This document shows positions 1 through 8,907 of a stretch of DNA of 64,000 bases, in pieces. This DNA comes from Chitinophagales bacterium (GTDB taxonomy: Bacteria > Bacteroidota > Bacteroidia > Chitinophagales > LD1). The DNA is taken from NCBI GenBank assembly GCA_019638515.1, contig JAHBTS010000002.1, forward strand, positions 303,558 to 367,557, in the 5' to 3' direction. Made by a program: the position numbers and the translations under genes. Every line of letters starts with the position of its first letter. The first letter of the stretch is position 1. The notes beneath the pieces are model-generated. The model was given only the letters and a program-made list of their open reading frames with translations. It was not told the origin of the DNA and ran no database searches.

Positions 1-296
1 TAATTTATGTGCCGCGCCACAGAATTTCCGCTACAGCAAGTGTGGGCTATTATGGCTTTGAAATTAGTGCCTTTTACCGCTACACCGGAATGCGTTTTAT
101 TAGCACCGATAACAGCGATGCCCTCCCCTCCTACTCCTTGTTAGATATTGAATTTGCCAAAGCACTGTTGCTACCAAAAGCCGCTCTGCGATTTGCATTT
201 AGAATAAATAACGTATGCAACACCATTTACCAAGATGTGGCACAGCGTGCCATGCCCCCAAGAAATTTTGAAGGAACTTTAAACATAAAATTATGA
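1..296 (+). CDS. TonB-dependent receptor, C-terminal end (cut by window start)
   Basis: Only the last 97 or so residues are present; the frame is open to the left edge, so the GTG at position 9 is not the true start. The visible part shows alternating beta-strand pattern of an outer-membrane barrel, including SLLDIEFAK and an INNVCNTIYQ strand followed by a short final strand ending in NIKL, as in the last strands of TonB-dependent receptors. The stop overlaps the ATG of the next gene (ATGA). The downstream beta-propeller lipoprotein, binding lipoprotein, permease and ATPase suggest a BtuB/heme/siderophore-type receptor; the ligand cannot be told from this fragment. Confidence 0.75.
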   Translation, partial: IYVPRHRISATASVGYYGFEISAFYRYTGMRFISTDNSDALPSYSLLDIEFAKALLLPKAALRFAFRINNVCNTIYQDVAQRAMPPRNFEGTLNIKL

Positions 297-1333
297 TTCA
301 AAGAAGTATCAAAAACATATTCTTCCTCTTCCTTCTTATACTGGCTTCGTGCGAAAAATTTCCTACCAAAGAACCATTACCTCCCGGCAACAACAAAAAG
401 GTTTGGATTATCAACGAAGGTAATTTCCAATTTGGAAATGCCTCTTTAGACGTGTACCTGCCCGACTCTCAAATTATTTTTAAAAATGTGTACAAAACTG
501 CCAACAACAAAAACTTGGGCGATGTGGCACAGAGCGCCATTGTAAGAGAACAAAAGCTGTTTACGATTGTAAATAATTCAGCAAAAATTTCGGTTACCAA
601 TACCGAAGATTATCGCGAATTATACAGCATATCGCTGCCTGCAAGTTCGCCACGCTACATGCTTTTCATAAACGATACTAAAGCCTTTGTAAGCGAACTA
701 TATGCAAAAAAAATATGGATAATAAATCCTGCCAACGGTACATTGATAGATACCATTTCAACCCAAGGCTGCACCGAGCAAATGGTGCTGCTCAACAACC
801 GCATATTTGTGGCGCAACGCACCCGCTTAAACGATACTTACGTTGCCAATGTTTTAGTGCTAGATGCTACCAACCATAAAATATTGCAAACAATAACGCT
901 GCCATCGGAGCCAAATAGCTTAACACACATCAACAACACAGTGTATGTACTTTGCAGCCAAGAAAATACTACTAATGCCAAACTAGTTTGTATAGATGCC
1001 TCCAACAATAGCATTACCAAAACACTTGAATTTACAGCCAATACAAAGCCCATATTGCTACGCAGCAATAGTGCAACAAACGAACTTTTTTGGATTGCAG
1101 GCGATGTGTTTAAAATGAATGCCAACGAACAAAGTTTACCTTCATCGCCCATTATACAAGGAAACAACCGCAACTTATACGCCATGAACGTAAACCCTTC
1201 TAATGGTGAAATTTATGTGGCCGATGCTATTGATTATGTTCAGTCTTCTTCCGTTTTCAGGTATCAGAGCAACGGCACACTGTTACATACTTTTAAAGCA
1301 GGAATTATTACCAACAACTTCATTTTTGAATAA
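293..1333 (+). CDS. BtuG/YncE-like beta-propeller surface lipoprotein (DUF5074 type)
   Basis: The 346-residue protein has a signal peptide with lipobox LASC (lipidated Cys20). The mature part is made of repeating strands such as KVWIINEGNFQFG and KKIWIINPANGTLIDTI, as in YncE-type beta-propellers. In Bacteroides, BtuG is a surface propeller lipoprotein that caps BtuB and binds cobalamin very tightly, and propellers of this class are encoded beside TonB receptors and BtuFCD genes, as here. It overlaps the receptor gene by four bases and sits two... one base before the next gene, so co-translation is likely. A BtuG-like role is inferred from fold and position. Heme or siderophore binding is not excluded. 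Confidence 0.7.
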   Translation: MIQRSIKNIFFLFLLILASCEKFPTKEPLPPGNNKKVWIINEGNFQFGNASLDVYLPDSQIIFKNVYKTANNKNLGDVAQSAIVREQKLFTIVNNSAKISVTNTEDYRELYSISLPASSPRYMLFINDTKAFVSELYAKKIWIINPANGTLIDTISTQGCTEQMVLLNNRIFVAQRTRLNDTYVANVLVLDATNHKILQTITLPSEPNSLTHINNTVYVLCSQENTTNAKLVCIDASNNSITKTLEFTANTKPILLRSNSATNELFWIAGDVFKMNANEQSLPSSPIIQGNNRNLYAMNVNPSNGEIYVADAIDYVQSSSVFRYQSNGTLLHTFKAGIITNNFIFE

Positions 1334-1334
1334 G

Positions 1335-2465
1335 ATGTATAAATACATTATCGGGTGCTTACTAGTGCTGAATGCTTGTACGGCTTCATTACAAAAAAAT
1401 GAAACTGCCGAAGTTCCTTTACAAACCATTCGCCCCAAATATGCCAAAGGTTTTTGGATAGAAGTGTTTGAAACACATAAAACCATTCACATCCGAAACA
1501 CGTACGATACCACACAAATACTAGACACCTATGTAATTGCCAACGCATCGGAAAAACCCAACACCAACAATACTTTTATTGCCAAACCCATACAAAAAAA
1601 TGTGTGCCTCTCTACCACACAAATCGGCTTCTTAGAATTGCTGCATCTCACCGATTCAATTATTGCACTAAGCGATACCAAGCGCATATTTAATGCTGCC
1701 ATACTCCAAAACATTGCTGCCGGAAAAACAAGTTCTATTGGAAATAATGGTATAGTAAGCGAAGAAAAATTACTAGCCCTAAAACCATCAGTTGTATTTG
1801 CATATAGCTTTAGCGAAGGCAACAGCCACTTGCCAAAACTACGCTCCATGGGTTTAAACATTGTATTGATAAACGACTACAACGAAACCCACCCGCTGGC
1901 TCGCGCAGAATGGATAAAAATGATAGCAGCATTTTACGATAAAGAACAATTGGCCGATAGTATTTTCACTTCCATAGAAACCACCTACCTGCAGCTGGCG
2001 GCACAAGTTGCCGGCAAGCAAAACAAACCAACCGTATTCTGCAATTTGCCGTGGAAAGAAGTTTGGTATATGCCATCCGGCAATAGCTACTTTGCCAAAT
2101 TTATTGAGGATGCCGGAGGCAACTTTCTATGGAAAGAAACATCCACTACACGCACCTTAAATTTAGATTTTGAAGCTGTATTCCTAAAAGCTGCCAATGC
2201 ATCGGTATGGCTGAACCCCAATAGTGCCAAAACTCTACAAGAAATAGCAGACCAAAACTTAAAGTTCAAAAATTTCAATGCATTCAAGAACAATCAAATT
2301 TTCAACTGCAACAAACTAGAAAATTCCGATGGCGGCAATGCCTTTTGGGAAACCGGAGTGGTGCAACCACAACTTGTTTTAAAAGATTTGATTTCCATTT
2401 TTCACCCTGATGTTTTACCCAACCATACATTTGTTTACTACCAAAAACTAGGTAATGGAAAATAA
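1335..2465 (+). CDS. ABC transporter substrate-binding lipoprotein (BtuF/FecB-like)
   Basis: The ATG at 1335 is chosen because it gives a signal peptide with lipobox LNAC (Cys15); an open frame extends upstream to 1203 but only by overlapping the preceding gene. The 376-residue product fits the periplasmic binding protein class used for cobalamin and iron chelates: an N-terminal lobe with NAAILQNIAAGKTSSIGNNG and LLALKPSVVFAYS, a long linking helix, and a C-terminal lobe with GNSYFAKFIEDAGGNFLW and KNNQIFNCNK. It would hand substrate from the outer-membrane receptor to the FecCD permease encoded next, with which it overlaps by 11 bases. Confidence 0.85.
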   Translation: MYKYIIGCLLVLNACTASLQKNETAEVPLQTIRPKYAKGFWIEVFETHKTIHIRNTYDTTQILDTYVIANASEKPNTNNTFIAKPIQKNVCLSTTQIGFLELLHLTDSIIALSDTKRIFNAAILQNIAAGKTSSIGNNGIVSEEKLLALKPSVVFAYSFSEGNSHLPKLRSMGLNIVLINDYNETHPLARAEWIKMIAAFYDKEQLADSIFTSIETTYLQLAAQVAGKQNKPTVFCNLPWKEVWYMPSGNSYFAKFIEDAGGNFLWKETSTTRTLNLDFEAVFLKAANASVWLNPNSAKTLQEIADQNLKFKNFNAFKNNQIFNCNKLENSDGGNAFWETGVVQPQLVLKDLISIFHPDVLPNHTFVYYQKLGNGK

Positions 2466-3483
2466 AAGGCAATCGGGAATACTCTTGTTGCTACTGTTGG
2501 TTTTACCCATTGCCTTTGCGCTGCAATTATTTCTGGGTTCGGTACATCTTTCTCCTATAGAAATTTGGCAGGTGTTAATTGGCAATGCCACCAACAGCAT
2601 TCACCAAATAATAGTTTTAGAAAACCGATTGCCCGGAGCATTGGCAGCTGTAATTGCAGGTGCTGCTTTATCGGTAAGTGGTTTGCAAATGCAAATTATG
2701 TTTCGCAATCCGGTAGCAGGCCCATACATCTTAGGCGTAAGTTCCGGAGCCAGTCTTGGTGTGGCTCTATTACTAATGGGCGTACAATGGTTGCCATACA
2801 AGCATATTCTAATGCAATGGGCGCAAATGCCTTTTAGCATTGCCATTGCGGCTGCAGTAGGCGCTACGGCTGTGTTTTTTATGGTTTTCATTATATCTTT
2901 TTCTATTAGGCAAAGTGTATCGTTACTTATTATTGGCTTAATGATAAGCAGCGCCATTGCCGCATTGGTAGAATTACTACAAGCTTTTTCGGGCAAAGAC
3001 GAACTTCAAAAATTTGTATGGTGGGGCTTTGCCAGTTTTAGGCACCTAAACCTGCAAGAAGTTAAGGTAATGTATGCCGTGTGTAGCATTGGTTTACTGT
3101 TTAGTTTCTCAATTGTAAAACCCATGCAAGCATTACTTGGTGGCGAAATATTTGCAGAAACAGTAGGTGTAAACGTAGCTTCTCTCAAAAGAAAAATAGT
3201 ACTTTCCACTGCTATTCTAGCGGGCACCACTACGGCATTTTGTGGTCCCATAGCATTTGTAGGTTTAGCAGTTCCGCATATCTGTAGAAGTCTTTTTAAA
3301 ACTTCAAACACCGCCACGCTAATGCTTTCAAGCGCCTTAACAGGTGCTATAATTTGTTGCCTTTGCAATGTGGCATCATCTGTGCCTGGCAGCGATTGGG
3401 TATTGCCGCTCAATACCATTACATCGCTATTAGGTGCTCCGTTTGTTATCTATATTATTCTCAAAAAACCTTCGCTCTCGTAA
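2455..3483 (+). CDS. ABC transporter permease, FecCD/BtuC family
   Basis: A 342-residue, very hydrophobic protein with about nine or ten membrane segments, typical in length for FecCD permeases. Family hallmarks include VLENRLPGALAAVIAGAALSVSGLQMQ near residues 54-81, NPVAGPYILGVSSGASLG at 86-103, and GPIAFVGLAVPHICR near 265, the last being the region that contacts the ATPase. It overlaps the binding-protein gene upstream, and its stop codon shares one base with the ATPase start (TAATG), so the three subunits are probably made in a fixed ratio. Substrate is an iron chelate or cobalamin by family and context. Confidence 0.9.
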   Translation: MENKRQSGILLLLLLVLPIAFALQLFLGSVHLSPIEIWQVLIGNATNSIHQIIVLENRLPGALAAVIAGAALSVSGLQMQIMFRNPVAGPYILGVSSGASLGVALLLMGVQWLPYKHILMQWAQMPFSIAIAAAVGATAVFFMVFIISFSIRQSVSLLIIGLMISSAIAALVELLQAFSGKDELQKFVWWGFASFRHLNLQEVKVMYAVCSIGLLFSFSIVKPMQALLGGEIFAETVGVNVASLKRKIVLSTAILAGTTTAFCGPIAFVGLAVPHICRSLFKTSNTATLMLSSALTGAIICCLCNVASSVPGSDWVLPLNTITSLLGAPFVIYIILKKPSLS

Positions 3484-4184
3484 TGTTGAAACTGCACCAA
3501 CTTTCCGTAGGTTATCACCAAAATGGTTTGTTTCCGCCCATAGATGCAGCAGCCAACAAAGGCTGCCTTATTGGTTTGTTGGGTGTAAACGGAATTGGGA
3601 AAAGCACTTTGCTAAAAACAGTGGCAGGTTTACAAAGGCCGGTGACAGGCACAGTGGAAGTAAACGGAGAAAACCTACACCTCTTTTCACCTCATAAAAA
3701 AGCAACACTCATCACCATTGCGGGAACAGAGCGAGAATACATTCCGTTCATGTCAGTAAAAGAATTTATTCAGCTAGGCAGGTATAGGTTTGAAAAACAC
3801 AATGCGCTACTTTCTGAAATTTCGGTAGAAGTACAGCAAATTGTTCAACAGTTGGCATTGCAGCATATAGCCGGAAAGCAACTGCTTGAAATAAGCGATG
3901 GAGAGCGGCAAAAGGCAACAGTAGCAAGGGCTTTGGCACAAGAAACGCCTATACTTTTACTCGATGAGCCAACTGCTTTCTTAGATTACAAAAACAAATC
4001 TTTTATTCTTTCAACGTTACGCAGCATTGCGGAGTTGCAACAAAAAATAATAATTGTTTCTACCCACGACCTCGAAGCTTCGTTTACATACTGCCACCAT
4101 TGGTGGATACTAAATGAACAAGGCGTATTTAAGAGTACATCTGATGCCTTAGTCGCAAAACAACTGCTAACAGAACATCAATAG
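3483..4184 (+). CDS. ABC transporter ATP-binding protein (BtuD/FecE-like)
   Basis: The start at 3483 overlaps the permease stop by one base; a longer open frame begins at 3354 but lies wholly inside the permease gene. The 233-residue product carries Walker A GVNGIGKST, a Q-loop region, a signature-like ISDGERQ in which the usual LSGGQ is changed to ISDGE, Walker B ILLLDEPTAFLD and the H-loop STHD. It powers the permease encoded just upstream. The gene ends only 15 bases from the convergent mreB stop. Confidence 0.9.
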   Translation: MLKLHQLSVGYHQNGLFPPIDAAANKGCLIGLLGVNGIGKSTLLKTVAGLQRPVTGTVEVNGENLHLFSPHKKATLITIAGTEREYIPFMSVKEFIQLGRYRFEKHNALLSEISVEVQQIVQQLALQHIAGKQLLEISDGERQKATVARALAQETPILLLDEPTAFLDYKNKSFILSTLRSIAELQQKIIIVSTHDLEASFTYCHHWWILNEQGVFKSTSDALVAKQLLTEHQ

Positions 4185-4199
4185 CCTGTTATTCTTGTT

Positions 4200-5225
4200 T
4201 TAGTCTAACAAGAAAGTGTATTTGTGCATGTTCTTTAATGCAATGCCTGTGCCGCGCACCACCGCACGCAACGGATCTTCGGCAACGTGAACCGGCAATT
4301 TTGTTTTTTGGCTGATACGCTTATCTAAACCGCGCAACAGCGCACCACCTCCGGTTAAGTACAATCCTGTTTTAAAAATATCGGCAGCCAATTCCGGTGG
4401 CGTGGTTTCCAATGCCTTTAAAATTGCCTCTTCAATTTTAGAAATAGACTTGTCTATAGCGTGTGCTATTTCGGAATAAGATACCACAATTTGTTTAGGA
4501 ATGCCGGTCATTAAATCTCTTCCGTTTACAGGAAAATCATCTGGCGGGCTATCAATATCTGTAAGTGCCGCACCCACATTTATCTTAATCATTTCGGCAG
4601 TTCTTTCGCCAATAAGCATATTGTGCTGTCTGCGCATATAATCTACAATATCCAATGTAAACTCATCGCCCGCTACGCGAATACTTTGGTCGCACACAAT
4701 ACCGCTGAGTGCAATTACGGCAATTTCGGTAGTACCGCCACCAATATCAATAATCATATTACCGTTTGGTTCTTCTACATCAATGCCAATACCTATTGCC
4801 GCAGCCATAGGCTCGTGAATCATTTTTACTTCTTGCCCTCCGGCTTGCTCTGCACTGTCTTTTACCGCTCTTTTTTCTACTTCCGTAATACCGGATGGAA
4901 TACATATTACCATTCTAAAGCGAGGTGGAAACAAAAATGATTTATTCTTAAAAATCATTTTTATCATTTCGCGAATCATACTTTCCGCTGTTTGAAAATT
5001 GGCAATTACGCCATCTTTCAACGGGCGAATGGTTTTTATGCTTTCGTGTGTTTTTTCGTGCATTTGCATGGCGCGATGCCCAACAGCTATTACTCTATCG
5101 GTACGCCTGTCCACTGCCACAATGGAAGGCTCATCTACCACCACTTTATCGTTGTAAATAATAAGTGTGTTTGCCGTTCCTAAATCTATTGCGATCTCTT
5201 GAGTGAGAAAATTAAACATTGCCAT
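4200..5225 (-). CDS. mreB: rod shape-determining protein MreB
   Basis: A 341-residue bacterial actin. The N-terminal phosphate 1 loop IAIDLGTANTLI, the phosphate 2 loop MIIDIGGGTTEIAV and the adenosine motif LTGGGALLRGLDKRI are all present, and length matches the family. MreB polymerises under the inner membrane and organises lateral cell-wall synthesis, so a rod or rod-derived cell is expected. Two in-frame ATG codons lie six bases apart at the start; the first is used here. No mreC or mreD follows: the next gene is convergent, so mreB appears to stand alone in this window. Confidence 0.97.
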   Translation of the reverse strand: MAMFNFLTQEIAIDLGTANTLIIYNDKVVVDEPSIVAVDRRTDRVIAVGHRAMQMHEKTHESIKTIRPLKDGVIANFQTAESMIREMIKMIFKNKSFLFPPRFRMVICIPSGITEVEKRAVKDSAEQAGGQEVKMIHEPMAAAIGIGIDVEEPNGNMIIDIGGGTTEIAVIALSGIVCDQSIRVAGDEFTLDIVDYMRRQHNMLIGERTAEMIKINVGAALTDIDSPPDDFPVNGRDLMTGIPKQIVVSYSEIAHAIDKSISKIEEAILKALETTPPELAADIFKTGLYLTGGGALLRGLDKRISQKTKLPVHVAEDPLRAVVRGTGIALKNMHKYTFLLD

Positions 5226-5389
5226 TTATATCAAAATCTTGTTAGCGTTATATTAAGTGTGCAAATGTATGTTTTTCAATAGTCTGTTTAAATTTTATGC
5301 ACACATAAATTGTTAGTTAAATAATTGTGGAAACTGAGGCAAATGTATTCTATTCAGAACTTAAACTGTAACCAATCTAATTTTACCGT

Positions 5390-6106
5390 TTGATTATTCG
5401 CTATGCAATCTTATTAGCAACCGTATTTGCAAGTTGGCAATTGCAGGCACAGCCGCAAAAAGAAATCTTTATTCCGCTCGCCAACCGTACAGAACTTAAA
5501 ATAGAGCCGGAAATAGATACCTTAGAAGATGGCGTTGAATACTTCTTTAATTTTGAACTTGCCGATGGCTACAAGATTTCGCAGTCTTTTTTCGATAAAG
5601 GTTTGGCAATTTTATACGATTCGCTCCTAATGGTTCGCCCAAAATCCAATGTTCCAAAAGGAAATACTGTATCTGCCTTGCGATTTATTATTACCAACAA
5701 GCAAAAAACGCGCATTTTACTTATGAAGGAGTTTGTGATACAAAGCGATGGCAAACAATATCCATTGCTTCCAAAACCTCAAACCAACATCGTAAAGTTG
5801 GTTCCGGACTTTAAAATTGAAAGAAATGGCGTGTATAATAAAAAGGAATTTATAGAGCGCCCTCGTGTGCTTTTCTACGAAACCCAGTACAGCGATTCTG
5901 CAAAAAAGATAAATGCCATCCGCATGAATATTATTAGGCGCCATCAAGAAAAGCACTTCCGCAGCATGAACGATACGCTTAGCGGAGAAATGCTGCGTGC
6001 CATAAAAAAGATAAAGAAAAGAACCACGGTTTTTATGGGTATAGAAGTACCGCAACCGCGCAACAAAGTAAAAAATGTGTGGAGTCGTTTCTTTATTACA
6101 GATTAA
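5390..6106 (+). CDS. exported protein of unknown function
   Basis: I do not recognise this 238-residue protein. It begins with a clear signal peptide (hydrophobic ILLATVFASW, cleavage near LQAQ), so it is periplasmic or cell-surface. The only workable start is TTG at 5390, because an in-frame stop lies four codons upstream. A strand-rich middle (residues 80-130) distantly recalls the last domain of the gliding protein GldM, but this is too weak to name. The C-terminal third is very basic with KKIKKRTTVFMGIEVP. It converges with and overlaps by 11 bases the phosphopantetheinyl transferase gene on the other strand. Confidence 0.7.
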   Translation: MIIRYAILLATVFASWQLQAQPQKEIFIPLANRTELKIEPEIDTLEDGVEYFFNFELADGYKISQSFFDKGLAILYDSLLMVRPKSNVPKGNTVSALRFIITNKQKTRILLMKEFVIQSDGKQYPLLPKPQTNIVKLVPDFKIERNGVYNKKEFIERPRVLFYETQYSDSAKKINAIRMNIIRRHQEKHFRSMNDTLSGEMLRAIKKIKKRTTVFMGIEVPQPRNKVKNVWSRFFITD

Positions 6107-6692
6107 ACACTCCAGTGTCTGCGCTTACCAATGTAAGCACATGGTTTTCAAAAAACTTATACCGCAATTGTAATGAAGCTATACTTGCATGTTGTAAGCG
6201 TATTGTTGCATTCAACACACCTTCTGCTTTAACTTCAAACGGTGCAATTAAAAGTTGGCTGGCAAAATCCAACTGTTTTTCGGAATAGAGTTTATACAAA
6301 CTTTCTTTGGCACTCCAATACAGTGTAAGCGTTTCAATTCTTTTATCGGCAATAGCTGCCAATTCATCCGGCTGCAAAAACTTATGTGCAATACGCTCAA
6401 TTCTTTCTTCCAAAGTTTCTATATCTATACCTACTAATTTAGTTTCGCTTACGGCTGCCGCTCCCCACCATTTTGAATGAGAAAGCGAAATGTGCAAACT
6501 ACTGTTGGCTGCAATCGGCTTTCCTAATTCATTCTTTACTATTTCTATCTTTTTACCGGCCGCAATATCAGCGGCAAACCTTGCATGCTGCGACTGATTT
6601 GCCGCTTTGTTTCCTACATTGCTGGCAGCTATAGTAACTATGGCAACCGAAACATCAGGCAAAAAATTTGGCTCTACAAAAACAGTTTGCAT
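6096..6692 (-). CDS. 4'-phosphopantetheinyl transferase (Sfp/AcpT type)
   Basis: This 198-residue enzyme moves the phosphopantetheine arm from CoA to a serine on carrier proteins. The family core is visible: LHISLSHS at residues 66-73, VGIDIE with Mg ligands Asp90 and Glu92, and YWSAKESLYKLY containing the WxxKE/K motif (Lys129, Glu130, Lys134). Its length is near the Sfp class rather than the short AcpS class. It starts one base after the porT stop and belongs to the ubiE-porT transcription unit. The acceptor (fatty-acid ACP or another carrier) cannot be told from this window. Confidence 0.9.
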   Translation of the reverse strand: MQTVFVEPNFLPDVSVAIVTIAASNVGNKAANQSQHARFAADIAAGKKIEIVKNELGKPIAANSSLHISLSHSKWWGAAAVSETKLVGIDIETLEERIERIAHKFLQPDELAAIADKRIETLTLYWSAKESLYKLYSEKQLDFASQLLIAPFEVKAEGVLNATIRLQHASIASLQLRYKFFENHVLTLVSADTGVFNL

Positions 6693-6693
6693 A

Positions 6694-7377
6694 TCAACCC
6701 TCTAAGTTGATGGTAAGTGTAAATGCTCGAGAAAATAATTTATCCAATACGCGCGAATAAATTAACCCATCGGTAGGTTCGTGAATATTTAAAACTCCAT
6801 GCGTAAACTTAAATTCCGGACTTAAAATAAAATACGGGAAGTAATACATAAAGCCAATTCCGGCTTCTACACACAAATCGTGCCTCCGCAATTTTACCAA
6901 ATCGGTAGCTCTACGTGCCTTTTGGTTCGATGCCAAATCGAAATCGTAACGAATACCAGCCAATACATAAATTCTAAAATCTTTAATGGGTTCACTCTTA
7001 TAGCGCAGCAGCACAGGAAAATCGAGATAAATAGATTGTATTGTTTTTTTTACAACGGGCGGTTTGCCTTTTTGCGTATATTCTATGCTCTTATCTGAAA
7101 AAGAAAGCGTGGGAATAAACCGCAAATCAAAATATCTATGAAACTGATAGTTGCATATAATACCTAAGTTGAAACCCGGAGCCAATACAGGACGGAGATT
7201 TTTTATAGTATCATTTTCTAAGCGCTTTTCCTTTTTAATGATGGTAAAATCTGCCATGTTCACGCCCACGGCAATACCAAAATACACTTGCTTTTTTCCC
7301 AACTCGTGCACATTAAACTGCGCCTTTGCCGCTATGGAAAACAGTATAAACAAAGCCCAAAAAATCTTCTTATACAT
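6694..7377 (-). CDS. porT: type IX secretion outer-membrane protein PorT/SprT
   Basis: A 227-residue exported protein with signal peptide ending AAKAQ and eight or so predicted barrel strands. Sequence features match PorT: YFGIAVGVNMADF near residue 31, FDLRFIPTLSFSDKS, and SIYLDFPVLLRYKS followed by FRIYVLAGIRYDFDLAS. PorT/SprT is needed for type IX secretion in Porphyromonas and Flavobacterium. In Flavobacterium it also lies directly after ubiE, the same order as here, which supports the call. It follows ubiE by nine bases and is followed after one base by the phosphopantetheinyl transferase gene. Confidence 0.85.
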   Translation of the reverse strand: MYKKIFWALFILFSIAAKAQFNVHELGKKQVYFGIAVGVNMADFTIIKKEKRLENDTIKNLRPVLAPGFNLGIICNYQFHRYFDLRFIPTLSFSDKSIEYTQKGKPPVVKKTIQSIYLDFPVLLRYKSEPIKDFRIYVLAGIRYDFDLASNQKARRATDLVKLRRHDLCVEAGIGFMYYFPYFILSPEFKFTHGVLNIHEPTDGLIYSRVLDKLFSRAFTLTINLEG

Positions 7378-7386
7378 GCGGCAAAA

Positions 7387-8124
7387 TTATGAAGCTGAAT
7401 GTTTCTCGGCTGTGTATAATGCACAAGTCCCCAGCGTTAGTGGTGTCCATTGCACATGCTTAAAACCGGTTTTCGATAAAATTTGAAGGAAAGCATTACC
7501 CTGTGGAAATGCCTTTACACTCTCGGGTAAATAGGTATAAGCGCGTATATCGCGCGAAAAAATTCTACCAACAAACGGTAGAATATAAGAAAAATAAAGG
7601 TTGTAAAAGAAACGAACTACGGCATTAGTAGGTAAACTTATTTCCAAAATGGCTAACCTTCCACCGGGTTTTAATACACGGTAAATTTCCTGTAACCCTG
7701 TTTCTAAATACTCAAAATTGCGCACGCCAAAACCAACGGTAACAGCATCGAATTTATTGTCTTCAAAAGTAATTTTTTCGCTATCGCCTTTCACAAATTC
7801 TACAACATGAGCTGCTCCTGTGGCCGCTGCCTTTGCCCTTGCATAGCGCAGCATTTCTTCACTAATATCATATCCTATTACTTTTTCTGGCGAAATGCGA
7901 AGTGCATCAAATGCAAAATCGCCTGTGCCGCTGGCTACGTCCAAAATAACTTTGGGCTTTATTTCCCCAATATATTTCACTGCTTTTTTACGCCAGCTGC
8001 GGTCTATTCCTAAACTGAGCAAACGGTTCAAAAAATCGTAGCGGTGAGCAATGTTATTAAACATTTCTTCCACCTCTTCTTTTTTGGTTTTAGATGCGTT
8101 TCCGTATGGTGTTACTTGTGGCAT
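7387..8124 (-). CDS. ubiE: demethylmenaquinone methyltransferase UbiE/MenG
   Basis: A 245-residue SAM-dependent methyltransferase. Family signatures are clear: MFNNIAHRYDFLNRLLSLGIDRSWR near residues 21-45, the SAM loop ILDVASGTGDFAF, and VTVGFGVRNFEYLETGLQEIYRVLKPGG. It makes the last C-methylation of menaquinone; since Bacteroidota generally use menaquinone, the MenG role is the likely one. It is the first gene of a minus-strand unit with porT and a phosphopantetheinyl transferase. A weak promoter-like TACATTCG lies on the minus strand at 8133-8140, without a clear -33 partner. Confidence 0.95.
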   Translation of the reverse strand: MPQVTPYGNASKTKKEEVEEMFNNIAHRYDFLNRLLSLGIDRSWRKKAVKYIGEIKPKVILDVASGTGDFAFDALRISPEKVIGYDISEEMLRYARAKAAATGAAHVVEFVKGDSEKITFEDNKFDAVTVGFGVRNFEYLETGLQEIYRVLKPGGRLAILEISLPTNAVVRFFYNLYFSYILPFVGRIFSRDIRAYTYLPESVKAFPQGNAFLQILSKTGFKHVQWTPLTLGTCALYTAEKHSAS

Positions 8125-8189
8125 TTGAGTGGCGAATGTAGCTTATTTTGTCTATTGTTTCATAGAACAAAACATAGCTTCTAATGTTG

Positions 8190-8858
8190 CTACAGTTGCC
8201 AATCTATCAGCTCTTTTCCTTGCGAAGCCAACAGCGCATTGGCTTTAGAAAAATGCCTGCATCCCAAAAACAAACGCACCGATAATGGAGATGGGTGCCC
8301 CGCCTTTAAAACATAATGCTTACGACTATCTATAAGCAATTCTTTTTGTGCAGCAAACTTTCCCCAAAGCAAAAAAACTACACCGTGGCAATGTGCCGAA
8401 ACCTGCCTAATTACCGCATCGGTAAATGCTGCCCACCCAAACTGTGCATGCGAGTTTGCTTCACCTTCATTCACCGTAAGCGAAGCATTCAGCAATAGCA
8501 CTCCTTGGATAGCCCATTTCTCTAAACTGCCATGTTGTGGAGTCTTAAAACCAATATCGCTTTGTAGCTCTTTGAAAATATTCTTTAGCGAAGGAGGAAC
8601 CTCCACACCTGCTTGCACCGAAAAACAAAGACCATGTGCCTGCCCAAAACCATGATAAGGATCTTGCCCTATAATCACCACCTTCACCTTGTTTAAAGGC
8701 GTTAGGTTAAACGCATTGAATATTAAATTTCCGGGAGGAAACACTCTTTTTCCTTTACGTTTTTCTTCCAGTATTTTTTGCTTCAGCAATGGAAAATAAG
8801 GTTGTTCAAACTCTTCTTTCAATACTTGTTTCCAACTTGCTTCAATTTGTACTTCCAT
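8190..8858 (-). CDS. ung: uracil-DNA glycosylase, family 1
   Basis: A 222-residue repair enzyme that removes uracil from DNA. The water-activating loop GQDPYHG carries the catalytic Asp66, the mid motif GVLLLNASLTV is present, and the C-terminal loop GHPSPLS carries His188. Length and both motifs match family 1 Ung. It stands between the ubiE unit and a transporter operon, all on the minus strand, with 65 and 49 bases of spacing, so it may have its own promoter. Confidence 0.97.
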   Translation of the reverse strand: MEVQIEASWKQVLKEEFEQPYFPLLKQKILEEKRKGKRVFPPGNLIFNAFNLTPLNKVKVVIIGQDPYHGFGQAHGLCFSVQAGVEVPPSLKNIFKELQSDIGFKTPQHGSLEKWAIQGVLLLNASLTVNEGEANSHAQFGWAAFTDAVIRQVSAHCHGVVFLLWGKFAAQKELLIDSRKHYVLKAGHPSPLSVRLFLGCRHFSKANALLASQGKELIDWQL

Positions 8859-8907
8859 ACAGCGCTAAGGTTGAAAATATACCCGAAACAACTAATTGTT
8901 TTTCATT

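Noticed and set aside
1203..1334. Upstream extension of the substrate-binding protein
   Set aside because: It overlaps the preceding lipoprotein gene, and the ATG at 1335 gives a proper lipoprotein signal.
4192..4214. Stem-loop TTCTTGTT / AACAAGAA between the ABC ATPase and mreB
   Set aside because: AT-rich eight-base stem overlapping the mreB 3' end without a T-run; too weak to call a terminator.
5226..5389. Intergenic region between mreB and the exported protein
   Set aside because: A minus-strand TACATTTG box at 5262-5269 could serve mreB, but no -33 partner was found and nothing else stands out, so it was not listed as a feature.
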